DNA of 54,406 nt from Bacillota bacterium (GTDB taxonomy: Bacteria; Bacillota; Clostridia; Lachnospirales; Cellulosilyticaceae). Positions 1 to 8,960 of this stretch are shown piece by piece. The stretch covers positions 1 to 54,406 of the forward strand of contig JAEZJJ010000003.1 of the NCBI GenBank assembly GCA_023436395.1, read 5' to 3'. The notes beneath the pieces are model-generated. The model was not told where the DNA came from. It was given only the letters and a program-made list of their open reading frames with translations, and did no database searches. The position numbers were made by a program, and so were the translations under genes. Numbering within the stretch: the stretch's first letter is position 1; the number at the start of each line of letters is the position of its first letter.

Positions 1-491
1 CACCATACAGAGATTCTGTTTATACACAATCAGTGCTTACCATTACTTCAAACGTCGTATATGGTAAGAAAACAGGAGCTACTCCAGATGGTCGTCAAGC
101 AGGTGTACCATTCTCACCAGGAGCTAATCCAATGAACGGTAGAGAAACAAAAGGAGTTCTTGCAGCCTGTGCTTCAGTAGCAAAATTACCATTTGAACAT
201 GCAAATGATGGTATTTCATACACATTCTCATTAGTACCATCAACACTTGGTAACAATGAACAAGATAGAATTAGAAACATGGTAGGTATCTTAGATGGAT
301 ACTTTGGCCAAACAGGTCAACACATTAACGTAAACGTTCTTAATAAAGAAGTATTACTTGATGCTATGGATCATCCAGAAAAATACCCACAACTTACAAT
401 TCGTGTATCAGGATACGCAGTAAACTTCATTAAGCTTACAAAAGAACAACAATTAGACGTTATTAGCCGTACTTTCCATGAAAGAATGTAA
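1..491 (+). CDS. pflB: Pyruvate formate-lyase (formate C-acetyltransferase), C-terminal fragment
   Basis: This is the 3' end of pflB; the gene enters from the left edge, open in the frame starting at base 3. The enzyme converts pyruvate and CoA to acetyl-CoA and formate in anaerobic mixed-acid fermentation. The visible part carries the conserved TSNVVYGKKTG stretch, the TPDGR motif and, near the end, the glycyl-radical motif RVSGYA, whose Gly carries the catalytic radical after activation. The C-terminus closely follows the E. coli enzyme as I remember it. Codon choice is more uniform than in neighbouring genes, as expected for a highly expressed fermentation gene. The activase gene pflA does not follow; the gene ends in a strong terminator, so pflA must be upstream or elsewhere. 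Confidence 0.97.
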   Translation, partial: PYRDSVYTQSVLTITSNVVYGKKTGATPDGRQAGVPFSPGANPMNGRETKGVLAACASVAKLPFEHANDGISYTFSLVPSTLGNNEQDRIRNMVGILDGYFGQTGQHINVNVLNKEVLLDAMDHPEKYPQLTIRVSGYAVNFIKLTKEQQLDVISRTFHERM

Positions 492-509
492 GGGATTGAT
501 GATGAAAGT

Positions 510-548
510 ATTAAAAGCGCTAGCAGGTGTACTGCTAGCGCTTTTAAT
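510..548 (+). terminator. Intrinsic terminator of pflB
   Basis: A perfect 17-bp inverted repeat with a 5-nt loop (GTGTA) begins 19 bp after the pflB stop. The right arm ends in CTTTTAAT. The arms are GC-rich in the middle (GCGCTAGCAG), which is unusual for this AT-rich region. Confidence 0.85.
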
Positions 549-578
549 ATGTCGCATAGGATGGAATAATGTAAGTGA

Positions 579-607
579 TTGACAAAAATGTAGAACAAAC
601 GTATGAT
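579..607 (+). promoter_or_regulatory. Sigma-A-type promoter of the desulfurase/TtcA operon
   Basis: TTGACA at 579-584 and TATGAT at 602-607 are separated by exactly 17 bp. They lie about 45 bp upstream of the cysteine desulfurase start. Confidence 0.7.
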
Positions 608-649
608 TTAAAATAGAAGTTAATTAGGCTATGCAAGAGAGGAATAAAC

Positions 650-1771
650 ATGATTTATTTAGATTATGCGGCAGATACACCTGTAAGAGAAGAAGTCTTA
701 GAGACATTTTGTAATGCTACAAAAAAATATATAGCTAATCCTAATACAAGTCATCAAATGGGAAGAGATGCTAAGGATGCGATTATGGAAGCTACTGATA
801 AAATAGCATACTATTTAGGGGTAAAATCCCAAGAAATTATCTATACTTCAGGTGCAACAGAAGCCAATAATTTAGCTATTAAGGGAATAGCTCATGAATA
901 TAAAAGACAAGGTAAGCATATGATTACCACTTATTTAGAGCACTCTTCAGTAACAGGACCTATGATGTATCTAGAGGAACAAGGTTATGAGATTGACTAT
1001 GTAGACTTATTACCTAATGGAAAGGTAGATCTAAAGCATTTAAAGGAGTTACTAAGAGAAGATACTATTTTAGTTTCAATAAGTGCGGTAGATAGTGAAT
1101 TAGGTATTTGTCAAGATATCCATTTAATAGGAGAGATTATTGCAAACTATCCTAAATGTCATTTTCATGTAGATGCAACACAAGCTATAGGTAAAATTGC
1201 ATTCAATTTTAATAATGTAGATTTAGTAACACTGGCGCCACATAAATTTTTTGGGTTGCATGGCATAGGGGTGCTAATTAAAAAAGAAGAAACACATATA
1301 ACGCCCTTAATACATGGAGGCATTAGTACAACAGCTTATCGGAGTGGGACACCTACAGCAGCACTGATCTTGGCTATGGAAAAGGCAATTTATTTCATTT
1401 TAGAAGACCAAAAGAAGTATTATAATGAGATAAAGAGATTAAATGAATTGATAAGAAAAGAATTAAAAGGGTATAATGAGGTTACAATTAATAGTCCAGA
1501 AATGGCTTCACCTTTTATTTTAAACTTTAGCATAAAAGGTATTAAACCAGCTGTAATGCAAGAGGAACTTGCCAAAAGGAAAGTTTTTATTTCTACTAAA
1601 TCAGCATGTTCTGCAGCTAATACACCTTCTAGACCAGTCTATGCACTTACAAAAGATCGTAAGCGTGCATTAACAACATTAAGAGTAAGTTTAAGCTATT
1701 TAACGACGGATAAGGAAGTACAAGAATTTCTTCACATTTTTAGACAGTGTTATAAGGAATTAAAAAATTAA
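650..1771 (+). CDS. Cysteine desulfurase family protein (NifS/IscS-like)
   Basis: PLP-dependent enzyme of aminotransferase class V, predicted to strip sulfur from cysteine and hand it on as a persulfide. Visible signatures are YLDYAADTP at the N-terminus, SGATEANNLAIKG, the HVDATQAIGK motif, LAPHKFFG with the PLP-binding Lys, and the loop STKSACSAAN with the catalytic Cys near residue 322. The length (373 aa) is normal for short group I NifS/IscS proteins. A GAGAGGAA Shine-Dalgarno precedes the ATG. The TtcA-like gene starts 10 bp downstream, so the two are almost certainly one operon and this enzyme likely supplies sulfur for tRNA thiolation. The exact subtype (IscS, NifS or a tRNA-dedicated paralogue) cannot be settled here. 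Confidence 0.92.
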   Translation: MIYLDYAADTPVREEVLETFCNATKKYIANPNTSHQMGRDAKDAIMEATDKIAYYLGVKSQEIIYTSGATEANNLAIKGIAHEYKRQGKHMITTYLEHSSVTGPMMYLEEQGYEIDYVDLLPNGKVDLKHLKELLREDTILVSISAVDSELGICQDIHLIGEIIANYPKCHFHVDATQAIGKIAFNFNNVDLVTLAPHKFFGLHGIGVLIKKEETHITPLIHGGISTTAYRSGTPTAALILAMEKAIYFILEDQKKYYNEIKRLNELIRKELKGYNEVTINSPEMASPFILNFSIKGIKPAVMQEELAKRKVFISTKSACSAANTPSRPVYALTKDRKRALTTLRVSLSYLTTDKEVQEFLHIFRQCYKELKN

Positions 1772-1781
1772 GGATGGAACA

Positions 1782-2621
1782 ATGGAAAAATATAAAGAAA
1801 TAGAAAAAAGTATTATTAAAAAGTATCGTAAGGAAATATGGAAACGATTTGTTAATGGTGTCAACAATTATAATCTTATTCAAGAAGGGGACAAGATTGC
1901 TGTATGTATTTCAGGCGGTAAGGATTCTATGATACTAGCTAAGTGCATGCAAGAATTGCAAAGACATTGGCAAGTTAAATTTGAGTTAGTATTTCTAGTA
2001 ATGGATCCAGGCTATAATCCGTATAATAGGCAGGTTATAGAAGATAATGCTAAGCTCTTAAACATTCCTATTACTATCTTTGAATCACCTATTTTTGAAG
2101 TTGTAGCAGAGGTAGAGGATACACCTTGTTATTTATGTGCACGTATGAGACGAGGTTATTTGTATAAAGAAGCTAAAGATTTAGGGTGTAATAAGATTGC
2201 GCTAGGACACCATTTCGATGACGTTATTGAAACGATTCTAATGAGTATGCTTTATAGTGGACAAATAAAAACGATGATGCCAAAGCTTCATAGTACAAAC
2301 TATGAAGGAATGGAGCTGATAAGACCACTTTACCTAGTAAAGGAAGCTGATATTATTTCATGGGCAAGATATAATGAACTCAAATTTATTCAGTGTGCAT
2401 GTCGATTTACCGAACACTGTAGTGTAAGTGGTCAAGGTGGGGGCTCTAAACGACAAGAAATGAAGAATTTGATTAAAAAGTTTAGGCAAACCAATCCACA
2501 TATTGAGATGAATATTTTTAAGAGTGTTCATGATATTAATTTAGAAACTATAATTGGCTATCATACTCAAGAAAACACATATCACTTCTTAGATGATTAT
2601 GAGGAACGAAAAATGAAATAA
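1782..2621 (+). CDS. TtcA-like tRNA thiolation ATPase (PP-loop family)
   Basis: Member of the TtcA/TtuA family of PP-loop ATPases, which adenylate a tRNA base and replace oxygen with sulfur. The PP-loop SGGKDSM is near residue 45. It is followed by a CYLCARM pair of cysteines (CxxC), the GHHFDDVIET motif, and a C-terminal Cys cluster (CACRFTEHC). The cysteines fit an Fe-S or persulfide site. It follows the cysteine desulfurase by 10 bp and ends at a terminator. A second TtcA-like gene lies at 32400-33128, so the two paralogues may modify different bases (for example C32 of different tRNAs). The target is not determined by sequence alone. Confidence 0.85.
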   Translation: MEKYKEIEKSIIKKYRKEIWKRFVNGVNNYNLIQEGDKIAVCISGGKDSMILAKCMQELQRHWQVKFELVFLVMDPGYNPYNRQVIEDNAKLLNIPITIFESPIFEVVAEVEDTPCYLCARMRRGYLYKEAKDLGCNKIALGHHFDDVIETILMSMLYSGQIKTMMPKLHSTNYEGMELIRPLYLVKEADIISWARYNELKFIQCACRFTEHCSVSGQGGGSKRQEMKNLIKKFRQTNPHIEMNIFKSVHDINLETIIGYHTQENTYHFLDDYEERKMK

Positions 2622-2624
2622 ATG

Positions 2625-2669
2625 AAAAATAGACATATATTACAGATTTGTAGATGTATGTCTATTTTT
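2625..2669 (+). terminator. Intrinsic terminator after the TtcA-like gene
   Basis: A 13-bp perfect inverted repeat (AAAAATAGACATA and its complement) with a 19-nt loop starts 4 bp after the stop codon. The right arm ends in a T run. Confidence 0.75.
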
Positions 2670-2706
2670 ACTTATAAATAATGAATTATAGAATAAGCTA
2701 GATATA

Positions 2707-2735
2707 TTGAACTTTATTGGTTAAAGATATAAAAT
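2707..2735 (+). promoter_or_regulatory. Probable promoter of the HD-GYP gene
   Basis: TTGAAC at 2707-2712 and TAAAAT at 2730-2735 are spaced by 17 bp. The hexamers match the TTGAAA-17-TAAAAT pattern seen before miaB and inside the dispersed promoter repeats of this window. Confidence 0.5.
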
Positions 2736-2782
2736 TAAAATAAGTAATAATATAGTTAATTAAGAAAGGAGTAAAGAGACCT

Positions 2783-3862
2783 GTGCTGAGTAGAAAAATA
2801 CCTATATATTATGCAAAGGCCAATATGACTATAGCAGAAAGTGTTTATGATCAGGCAGGTCTTTTGCTTGTTCCACAAGATAGTGCCTTGACACCCAGAG
2901 TTATTATTAGATTAAAACTTCATGGTGTAGATCAAATTGAAATTTATGATGAGAAAAAAGGGAGTGACTCATTAGAAGGTGAATCAAGTACCTATATAAA
3001 TCGTGTACGTCAAAGTGAAAATTATCAGAAATTCAATGTAGCGTTTTCAAGTTCGGTTGATGAATTTAAAAAGGATATTAATGAGGTTGTAACAAACAAT
3101 AAAGAAATTAATATGATGAAATTAACGAAAGAGCTAGATAATCTACTAGCTCAAGATATGAGAGGTACCAATATGTTCGATATGATTCATTGTATGCGAG
3201 CATATGATGACTTAACATATGTTCATTCTCTCAATGTTGCCCTTATGTGCCATGTGATTGGCGAATGGCTTCATTTTTCAAAGCAAGATAAATATTTACT
3301 TAGTTTATGTGGTTTGTTACATGATATAGGGAAATTACTGGTGCCAAAAGAACTGATTACAAAACCATACAAATTAACTATGGAGGAATTTTCTACTGTT
3401 AAGACCCATGCCTATAGAGGATATGAGCTTTTAAAAAAACAAAATATTGATGAAAGAATTAAATGGGCTGCCTTAATGCATCATGAAAAATGCGATGGGA
3501 CTGGATATCCAAATGGCTTAGAAGGTTATCAAATTAATGATTTTGCTAAGATTGTGGCGATAGCAGATGTCTATGATGCAATGACAGCCAATAGAGTTTA
3601 TAGGCCGGGTTTATGCCCTTTTGATGTGATAGAGATGTTTGAATCAGAAGGATTACAGAAATATGAGCCTAAGTTTCTATTACCTTTTTTAGAGCGAATA
3701 GCTGAGTTTTATATTAATCATGAAGTATGTTTAAGTAATGAGCAGAGAGCAAGGGTGATTATGATTAATAAATGCAAACTATCTAAACCAGTTGTCCAAG
3801 TTCAGAATAAGTTTATAGACTTATCTCAAAACATAAAACTTGGAATTATAGCTATTCTTTAG
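2783..3862 (+). CDS. HD-GYP domain protein, probable c-di-GMP phosphodiesterase
   Basis: The N-terminal ~115 residues resemble the region that precedes many HD-GYP domains. The HD-GYP domain runs from about residue 150 to 300. It shows HSLNVALM, the metal-binding LLHDIGK, THAYRGYELL, MHHEKCDGTGYPNGL with the GYP signature, and AIADVYDAMTANR. All the metal-ligand and GYP positions I can recognise are present, so hydrolysis of cyclic di-GMP is expected. The start is GTG at 2783, with AAGAAAGGAG about 12 bp upstream; I see no better start. It stands alone between a terminator and the pyruvate kinase promoter. No GGDEF or receiver domain is fused. Confidence 0.88.
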   Translation: MLSRKIPIYYAKANMTIAESVYDQAGLLLVPQDSALTPRVIIRLKLHGVDQIEIYDEKKGSDSLEGESSTYINRVRQSENYQKFNVAFSSSVDEFKKDINEVVTNNKEINMMKLTKELDNLLAQDMRGTNMFDMIHCMRAYDDLTYVHSLNVALMCHVIGEWLHFSKQDKYLLSLCGLLHDIGKLLVPKELITKPYKLTMEEFSTVKTHAYRGYELLKKQNIDERIKWAALMHHEKCDGTGYPNGLEGYQINDFAKIVAIADVYDAMTANRVYRPGLCPFDVIEMFESEGLQKYEPKFLLPFLERIAEFYINHEVCLSNEQRARVIMINKCKLSKPVVQVQNKFIDLSQNIKLGIIAIL

Positions 3863-3910
3863 GAAAAATGAAAAATAAATCAAGAAAGTGTTAAGAATGT
3901 AAGTTTTCTA

Positions 3911-3939
3911 TTGCCCTAGGATATTGCACATGCTATAAT
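3911..3939 (+). promoter_or_regulatory. Promoter of pyruvate kinase
   Basis: TTGCCC at 3911-3916 and a perfect TATAAT at 3934-3939 are spaced by 17 bp, about 50 bp before the chosen pyk start. Confidence 0.6.
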
Positions 3940-3991
3940 TCGAGGAATATTAAGTAAGATGAACGAATATCAAATAAAAAGGATAAAGAAT

Positions 3992-5731
3992 ATGAGAAAA
4001 ACAAAAATAGTGTGTACATTAGGTCCTGCTACAGAGGATGAATACATATTACGTGAATTAATGCTTCGTGGCATGAATGTGGCACGTATCAATTTTTCAC
4101 ATGGTACGTACCAGAAACATGAAGAAACAATGAACTTAGTAAAAAAAATGAGAGAAGAATTAAATCTACCAGTAGCCATTTTATTAGATACTAAAGGGCC
4201 AGAAATACGCCTTGGTGAGTTTAAGGAAAAAGAGGTGGAATTAAAAAAGAATCAGACGTTTGTTTTAACCACAGAACCTATTGTAGGTGATATAACACGA
4301 GTATCTATTTCATATAAGGAACTTATTCAGGACGTTACTGAAGGGATGACTATTCTACTAGATGATGGACTCATTGAACTTAAGGTGGTAAGTAAGAAAG
4401 ATAAAGAGATTATTTGCCGAGTGGAAAATGGCGGGATTATTTCTAGTCATAAAGGAGTTAATGTTCCTGGTGCACAACTATCTATGCCTTTTGTTAGTAA
4501 ACAAGACTATTCGGATATTGTATTTGGTATCAAGCAAGGGGTAGATTTTATTGCTGCTTCTTTTACTAGGACAGCAGAAGATGTCATACAGATTCGTAAA
4601 ATATTAAGTGAATATAACTGTAATAATATTAATATCATTGCAAAGATAGAAAACAGACAAGGCATAGAGAATATTGATGAAATCATTCGTGTTTCAGATG
4701 GCATTATGGTGGCTAGAGGTGATTTAGGAGTAGAAATACCAATAGAAGAGATTCCTGTTATTCAGAAGAAGATTATTAACAAAGTCTATAATGCTGAAAA
4801 ACCCGTTATTACAGCAACTCAGATGTTAGATTCTATGATGAAAAATCCTAGACCTACAAGAGCAGAGGTTACTGATGTTGCAAATGCCATTTATGATGGG
4901 ACAAGCGCGATTATGCTATCAGGAGAAACTGCTGCAGGTAAATATCCTATTGAAGTGCTCTCTACAATGATTAAGATTACAGAGCGTGCAGAAAAGGATA
5001 TTGATTATAGACAACGTTTTAAAAGTAGGGTGACCCTTACTAATCCTGACGTCACTAATGCTATTTCTCATGCAACTTGTACCACTGCCCATGATATCAA
5101 TGCTGCTGCTATTATTACTGTAACTAAATCCGGTAAGACAGCACGTATGATAGCTAAATACAAACCAGATTGTCCTATCATTGGTTGTAGTACATATGAT
5201 TATGTGTGTAGACAACTGAGTTTATCTTGGGGAGTCATTCCTCTATTAATTCAAGAAGAAAAAAATACAGATGAATTATTTGAACATGCCACTGAAACGG
5301 TAGAAAAAGCAGGATATGTTAAACCAGGAGAACTGGCTGTATTAACAGCTGGTGTACCTTTAGGAATTGCAGGTACAACTAATCTTATTAAAGTACAAGT
5401 TGTGGGACATATTCTTTTAAAGGGCAGAGGCATTATTAATAAGGTTGTATGTGCAAGTTTATGTGTATGTAAAGAGGAAGAAGATGTAAAAAAATATTTT
5501 AAACCAGGAGATATTTTGGTTATATCAAAAACGAGTAATGCTATTATTGAAGAATTAAAACAAGCAGCAGGCCTAATCGTTGAGGAAGATGGTATGAACT
5601 CACATGCAGCTATTGTAAGTTTAAGTTTAGATATTCCTATTCTTCTTGGGGCAAACTCGGCAACTGAAATTCTGAAATCAGGTGCCATTGTCACTTTAGA
5701 TGGAGGAAAAGGCTTAGTTTCAAGTAAATAA
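3992..5731 (+). CDS. pyk: Pyruvate kinase with C-terminal PEP-utiliser-like extension
   Basis: Catalyses PEP + ADP to pyruvate + ATP, the last step of glycolysis. I start at ATG 3992 (MRKTKIVCTLGPA), the family's usual N-terminus, with AAAAGGA about 10 bp upstream; an in-frame ATG at 3959 lies closer to the -10 box and is less likely. Visible motifs include the TLGPA loop, ARINFSHG, LDTKGPEIR, IAKIENRQG, MVARGDLGVE and TATQMLDSM. After the ~470-residue core comes the extra domain of Bacillus-type pyruvate kinases, ending in GMNSHAAIVS and LDGGKGLV, which resembles the phosphohistidine domain of PEP synthase. That explains the ~579-aa length. The gene ends in a palindrome shared with the convergent kdpE-like gene. 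Confidence 0.97.
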   Translation: MRKTKIVCTLGPATEDEYILRELMLRGMNVARINFSHGTYQKHEETMNLVKKMREELNLPVAILLDTKGPEIRLGEFKEKEVELKKNQTFVLTTEPIVGDITRVSISYKELIQDVTEGMTILLDDGLIELKVVSKKDKEIICRVENGGIISSHKGVNVPGAQLSMPFVSKQDYSDIVFGIKQGVDFIAASFTRTAEDVIQIRKILSEYNCNNINIIAKIENRQGIENIDEIIRVSDGIMVARGDLGVEIPIEEIPVIQKKIINKVYNAEKPVITATQMLDSMMKNPRPTRAEVTDVANAIYDGTSAIMLSGETAAGKYPIEVLSTMIKITERAEKDIDYRQRFKSRVTLTNPDVTNAISHATCTTAHDINAAAIITVTKSGKTARMIAKYKPDCPIIGCSTYDYVCRQLSLSWGVIPLLIQEEKNTDELFEHATETVEKAGYVKPGELAVLTAGVPLGIAGTTNLIKVQVVGHILLKGRGIINKVVCASLCVCKEEEDVKKYFKPGDILVISKTSNAIIEELKQAAGLIVEEDGMNSHAAIVSLSLDIPILLGANSATEILKSGAIVTLDGGKGLVSSK

Positions 5732-5740
5732 AAGAGTAAA

Positions 5741-5794
5741 CAAGAATAAGAAAGAGATAATCCATTATAATGGATTATCTCTTTCTTATTCTTG
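5741..5794. terminator. Bidirectional terminator, perfect 54-nt palindrome
   Basis: A perfect palindrome centred at 5767/5768 lies between pyk (+) and the kdpE-like gene (-). The stop codon of the minus-strand gene (5786-5788) is inside the right arm, so the hairpin includes the last codons of kdpE. The T/C-rich arms give a U-rich end on both strands. Confidence 0.85.
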
Positions 5795-6487
5795 TTCTTC
5801 AATCATACGATAGCCAATACCTACTTCGGTAAATATATATTTTGGATCACCAGGATTTTGTTCAATTTTACGTCTAATATTAGCCATATTAACACGCAAA
5901 ATTTGATTATTACTACTTGCATAAGGCCCCCAGATTTGTTTAATCATAAAATCATAAGTAAGTACTTTTCCAGAGTGTTGTGCTAAAAGAGAAATAAGTT
6001 TAAATTCAATCTGAGTTAAATGAACTTTTTCACTTCCCACTAAAAGCATATGTTTATCGTAATCAATAGTTAAATCCCCTGCTTTAAAAATATGAGAATC
6101 TTGCCCCATATGAGTTGTTTTTAAGTTGTGGCGAATAGCTGTACGAATTCTAGCTAGAAGTTCAGATGTTCCAAAGGGTTTTGTAATGTAATCATCTGCT
6201 CCTAAATCAAGGGATTGTACCTTTTCTGCTTCTTGAGCTCTTGCAGAAATAATGATGATAGGTATAGATGACCAACTACGTACAGCCTTTAATACTTCTA
6301 TACCATCCATGTCAGGTAAGCCCAAATCTAATAAGATAAGATCTGGACAATGAGATGGAATAATAGCTAAAGCCTCCTTACCCGTTTGACATCTTAACGT
6401 TTTATACTCATGGGCATTAAGGGTAGTGGCAATGAAATTACATATACTTTGTTCATCTTCAACGATGAGTATAGATGTTTTGTTCAT
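5786..6487 (-). CDS. kdpE: Response regulator, KdpE-like (OmpR/PhoB family)
   Basis: Receiver domain (about residues 5-115) with IVEDEQS acidic residues, the phospho-acceptor Asp in DLILLDLGLPDMDG, and the conserved Lys in DDYITKPFG. This is followed by a winged-helix DNA-binding domain ending in IFTEVGIGYRM. The length of 233 aa is that of KdpE. I start at ATG 6487 (MNKTSILIVEDEQ), with AAGGAGG 9 bp upstream; the longer open frame upstream only overlaps the kinase gene. The kinase gene overlaps this start by 29 bp, so translation is probably coupled. No kdpFABC potassium-pump genes are in the window, so the target operon is elsewhere or the name reflects homology only. Confidence 0.85.
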   Translation of the reverse strand: MNKTSILIVEDEQSICNFIATTLNAHEYKTLRCQTGKEALAIIPSHCPDLILLDLGLPDMDGIEVLKAVRSWSSIPIIIISARAQEAEKVQSLDLGADDYITKPFGTSELLARIRTAIRHNLKTTHMGQDSHIFKAGDLTIDYDKHMLLVGSEKVHLTQIEFKLISLLAQHSGKVLTYDFMIKQIWGPYASSNNQILRVNMANIRRKIEQNPGDPKYIFTEVGIGYRMIEEQE

Positions 6488-7997
6488 GAATAGTTCCTCC
6501 TTGAGTAGGTAGCGTAAAGATAAACTCTGCACCACCATGAATATGATTTTGAGCAGATATTTCCCCACCATGAGCACGAATAATGGTTTTACATATAGAT
6601 AAGCCAATGCCCATTCCTTTAGAAGAGTCGCTTTTAGTTTTTGGATTAAGGGCATTGCCATCAAAGATGCCATCTATTTGCTCTGGAGAAAGACCTATAC
6701 CATGGTCTATAATTTTAAAGGTTATATAATCTATATCCTCTACTACAAGAAGCTCAATAGGTGCTACGCTATGAGCATACTTGAGGGAATTTTCTAGAAG
6801 GTTAAGGATAACTTGTTCAATTAGTGTTGCATCCATAGGGATCATTAAAAAGGTATCAGGAACCTTAACAAGAATTTGACTTTGAGGATAACGTTTCTTT
6901 AATCGTGAAACAGCTTCGGAAACAACTTCTTCTAAGGGTTCTAAGGTTTTATTCACCTTTACTTGTCCCTCTTTTATTCTGGTAATGGAGAGTAGGTTTT
7001 CCACCATATGGATAAGCCAATTGGCATCTTCTAAGATATGTTTAACCAAATCATCTTTTTCATTTTCGGGCAAATAAGCCTTATTTTCTAGATAAGTGGA
7101 TCCTGCTCCAATGATACCTGTTAATGGGGTACGGAGATCATGGGATACTGCACGAAGTAAATTCGCACGCATTTTTTCTTTCTCTGTTTCTAAAGCAAGG
7201 TGATGATGCTGATCCACAAGATGCTGACGTTCAATTGCCATAGCTACTTGAGTAAGCATAAGATTTAAAAAAGTTAATGTATTATTATGATATAAGGCAG
7301 TTGGAAAATTGTAGATGCCTATAACACCCCATATATGCTCATGTGATATCACAGGTAAATAAATACTACTACCGTAGCTAATATCCGATTCTGCAACAGA
7401 TGGTATATTAGATTTTACAAAAGCCCAATGTGCTTTTTCTAATTCATGGGCCGTTATAAACATATCTTTATCTTCACTAGAATAAAGTTTTTCAATATAG
7501 TTTTTTTCTTTCAGAGGATTAGTTTTATGAAAAATAGCAGAACTTTTAGTAAAGTCTACTACTGTTTCTAAAGCTAAATCAATAATCTGATCAATATGGT
7601 CACTAATCAGAAGTTGATTGTTAATGAGATTAAGTCTATGAGTCATTTCTTCCCGTTCTGAAATGACTTTATTACGCTCAGTAATATGAGCAGTCATCGT
7701 ACTAGTAATAACTGATATCGTTAATAGGCTTAAAAAAGTAAAAGGATATCCGTCTAAAGTAAAGTTTATTTGAAAAAAAGGATAAGTAAAAAAATAATTT
7801 ACCCCAACGACACCTATAATAGATGCTACTATACCCCAAAAGTATCCAGAAGTAAATCGGGCAATTAAGAAAACAGCTAAAATATAGGTAATAGCAACAT
7901 TGGTATGCATAGCAGTTAAATTAACATAAATATAAGCTATAAGTGTAGCTGCAATTAATAGGCTAAAGGTTTTAAGACCATTAAGAAGAAATTTCAT
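6459..7997 (-). CDS. Sensor histidine kinase, short KdpD-like (DUF4118-GAF-HisKA-HATPase)
   Basis: Starts directly with the four-helix DUF4118 membrane domain of KdpD (about residues 5-105). It continues with a GAF-like sensor region (about 130-265), the H-box AVSHDLRTPLTG (about residue 290), and an ATPase domain with NLLENSLKYA, DHGIGLSP and KGMGIGLSICK. The N-terminal KdpD and universal-stress-like domains of the classical ~900-aa protein are absent, so this is the short form found in several Firmicutes. It is co-transcribed with the overlapping regulator gene. The signal it detects cannot be told from sequence. Confidence 0.87.
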   Translation of the reverse strand: MKFLLNGLKTFSLLIAATLIAYIYVNLTAMHTNVAITYILAVFLIARFTSGYFWGIVASIIGVVGVNYFFTYPFFQINFTLDGYPFTFLSLLTISVITSTMTAHITERNKVISEREEMTHRLNLINNQLLISDHIDQIIDLALETVVDFTKSSAIFHKTNPLKEKNYIEKLYSSEDKDMFITAHELEKAHWAFVKSNIPSVAESDISYGSSIYLPVISHEHIWGVIGIYNFPTALYHNNTLTFLNLMLTQVAMAIERQHLVDQHHHLALETEKEKMRANLLRAVSHDLRTPLTGIIGAGSTYLENKAYLPENEKDDLVKHILEDANWLIHMVENLLSITRIKEGQVKVNKTLEPLEEVVSEAVSRLKKRYPQSQILVKVPDTFLMIPMDATLIEQVILNLLENSLKYAHSVAPIELLVVEDIDYITFKIIDHGIGLSPEQIDGIFDGNALNPKTKSDSSKGMGIGLSICKTIIRAHGGEISAQNHIHGGAEFIFTLPTQGGTIHEQNIYTHR

Positions 7998-8132
7998 AGT
8001 AATCCTTTCTCTGTAGCATATTATATTTTATTGAAAGTAGAAGATATATTAATTATACTATAAAATGAATGTAAAATATAATAAATTACATAAATTTAAT
8101 GTTAAAGATAAGTGGATATTGTTTTTTTTATT

Positions 8133-8162
8133 TTGAACATTTATAATAATAATATATATAAC
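8133..8162 (+). promoter_or_regulatory. Probable promoter of the cytidylate-kinase-like gene
   Basis: TTGAAC at 8133-8138 and TATAAC at 8157-8162 have an 18-bp spacer. They lie in the very AT-rich divergent intergenic region between the kinase gene (-) and 8201 (+). Confidence 0.4.
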
Positions 8163-8200
8163 AGATTATTTTACATATATCTACTAGAGGAGGTAATACT

Positions 8201-8827
8201 ATGAAACACTTTGTCATTACAATTGCTAGGGGTTATGGTAGTGGAGGGCGTGCGATAGGTGAATTATTAGCAAAAGAGTTAGGCATTAGCTTATATGACC
8301 GTCAGTTACTCAGATTAGCTGCAGATGAAAGTGGAATAAATGAAGCACTATTTGCCAATGCGGATGAAAAGATTAAAAATAATTTATTATTGAGTGTAGC
8401 TAAAAACATTTATAAAGGTCAAATTATTCCTCCAGATCGAGATGACTTCATTTCAAATGAAAACTTGTTTAACTATCAGGCAATAATAATAAAACAACTT
8501 GCAGAGCAAGAATCCTGTGTAATCATTGGTCGTTGTGCAGACTTTATTTTAAAAGATATGGAAAATGTGATTAGAATTTATATCCATGCCCCATTAGCAG
8601 ACTGTATTAAAACTGTCGAAGAAATGAAGGTTTGTCCAAAGAAGAATGTAAAGAATTATATTCAGACTATAGATAAAAGACGTGCAGCCTACTACCGTTA
8701 TTTTACAGGGCATGACTGGAATGATGCTTCAAATTATGATTTATGTATTAATAGTAGTTATTTTACACGTCAACAATGTGTAGATTTGATCAAAGCTTGT
8801 ATTGATATTAAATGTGCTAATAAGTAA
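8201..8827 (+). CDS. Cytidylate kinase-like family protein
   Basis: P-loop nucleoside-monophosphate-kinase fold of the AAK/Cmk-like family. It has ITIARGYGSGGRAIGELLA (P-loop variant), LYDRQLLRLA, CVIIGRCADFIL and, near the C-terminus, KRRAAYYRYFTGHDWNDASNYDLCINSS. The length of 208 aa is typical. The ATG follows a strong GAGGAGG. Proteins of this family are common in Clostridia alongside a true Cmk, and their substrate is generally not known; I do not claim CMP kinase activity. The gene ends before a very long hairpin. Confidence 0.8.
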   Translation: MKHFVITIARGYGSGGRAIGELLAKELGISLYDRQLLRLAADESGINEALFANADEKIKNNLLLSVAKNIYKGQIIPPDRDDFISNENLFNYQAIIIKQLAEQESCVIIGRCADFILKDMENVIRIYIHAPLADCIKTVEEMKVCPKKNVKNYIQTIDKRRAAYYRYFTGHDWNDASNYDLCINSSYFTRQQCVDLIKACIDIKCANK

Positions 8828-8854
8828 TATAGAATAAATCTTATTATAGAAAAT

Positions 8855-8927
8855 CAAGTTATATGAACTAACCCCCATAAGTTAGAGTTTTGATATCTAA
8901 CTTATGGGGGTTAGTTCATATAACTTG
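8855..8927. terminator. Perfect 32-bp inverted repeat, bidirectional terminator with IS-end-like arms
   Basis: Two perfectly complementary 32-nt arms (8855-8886 and 8896-8927) enclose a 9-nt loop. It lies between the convergent gene at 8201 (+) and the small gene at 8961 (-), so it can stop both. The inner arm sequence (ACCCCCATAAGTTAGA) closely resembles the hairpin at 20145-20186 and the sequence at 52747-52763. The latter looks like a terminal repeat of IS3-type elements. It may be two fused IS ends kept as a terminator. Confidence 0.7.
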
Positions 8928-8960
8928 AGCTACTAATAGACTTTTATAAGGAAGACTTTG

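Noticed and set aside
5786..7997. A full kdp potassium-pump locus
   Set aside because: Only the short KdpD-like kinase and KdpE-like regulator are present; both neighbours (pyk and a kinase-like gene) are unrelated, and no kdpF, A, B or C is seen.
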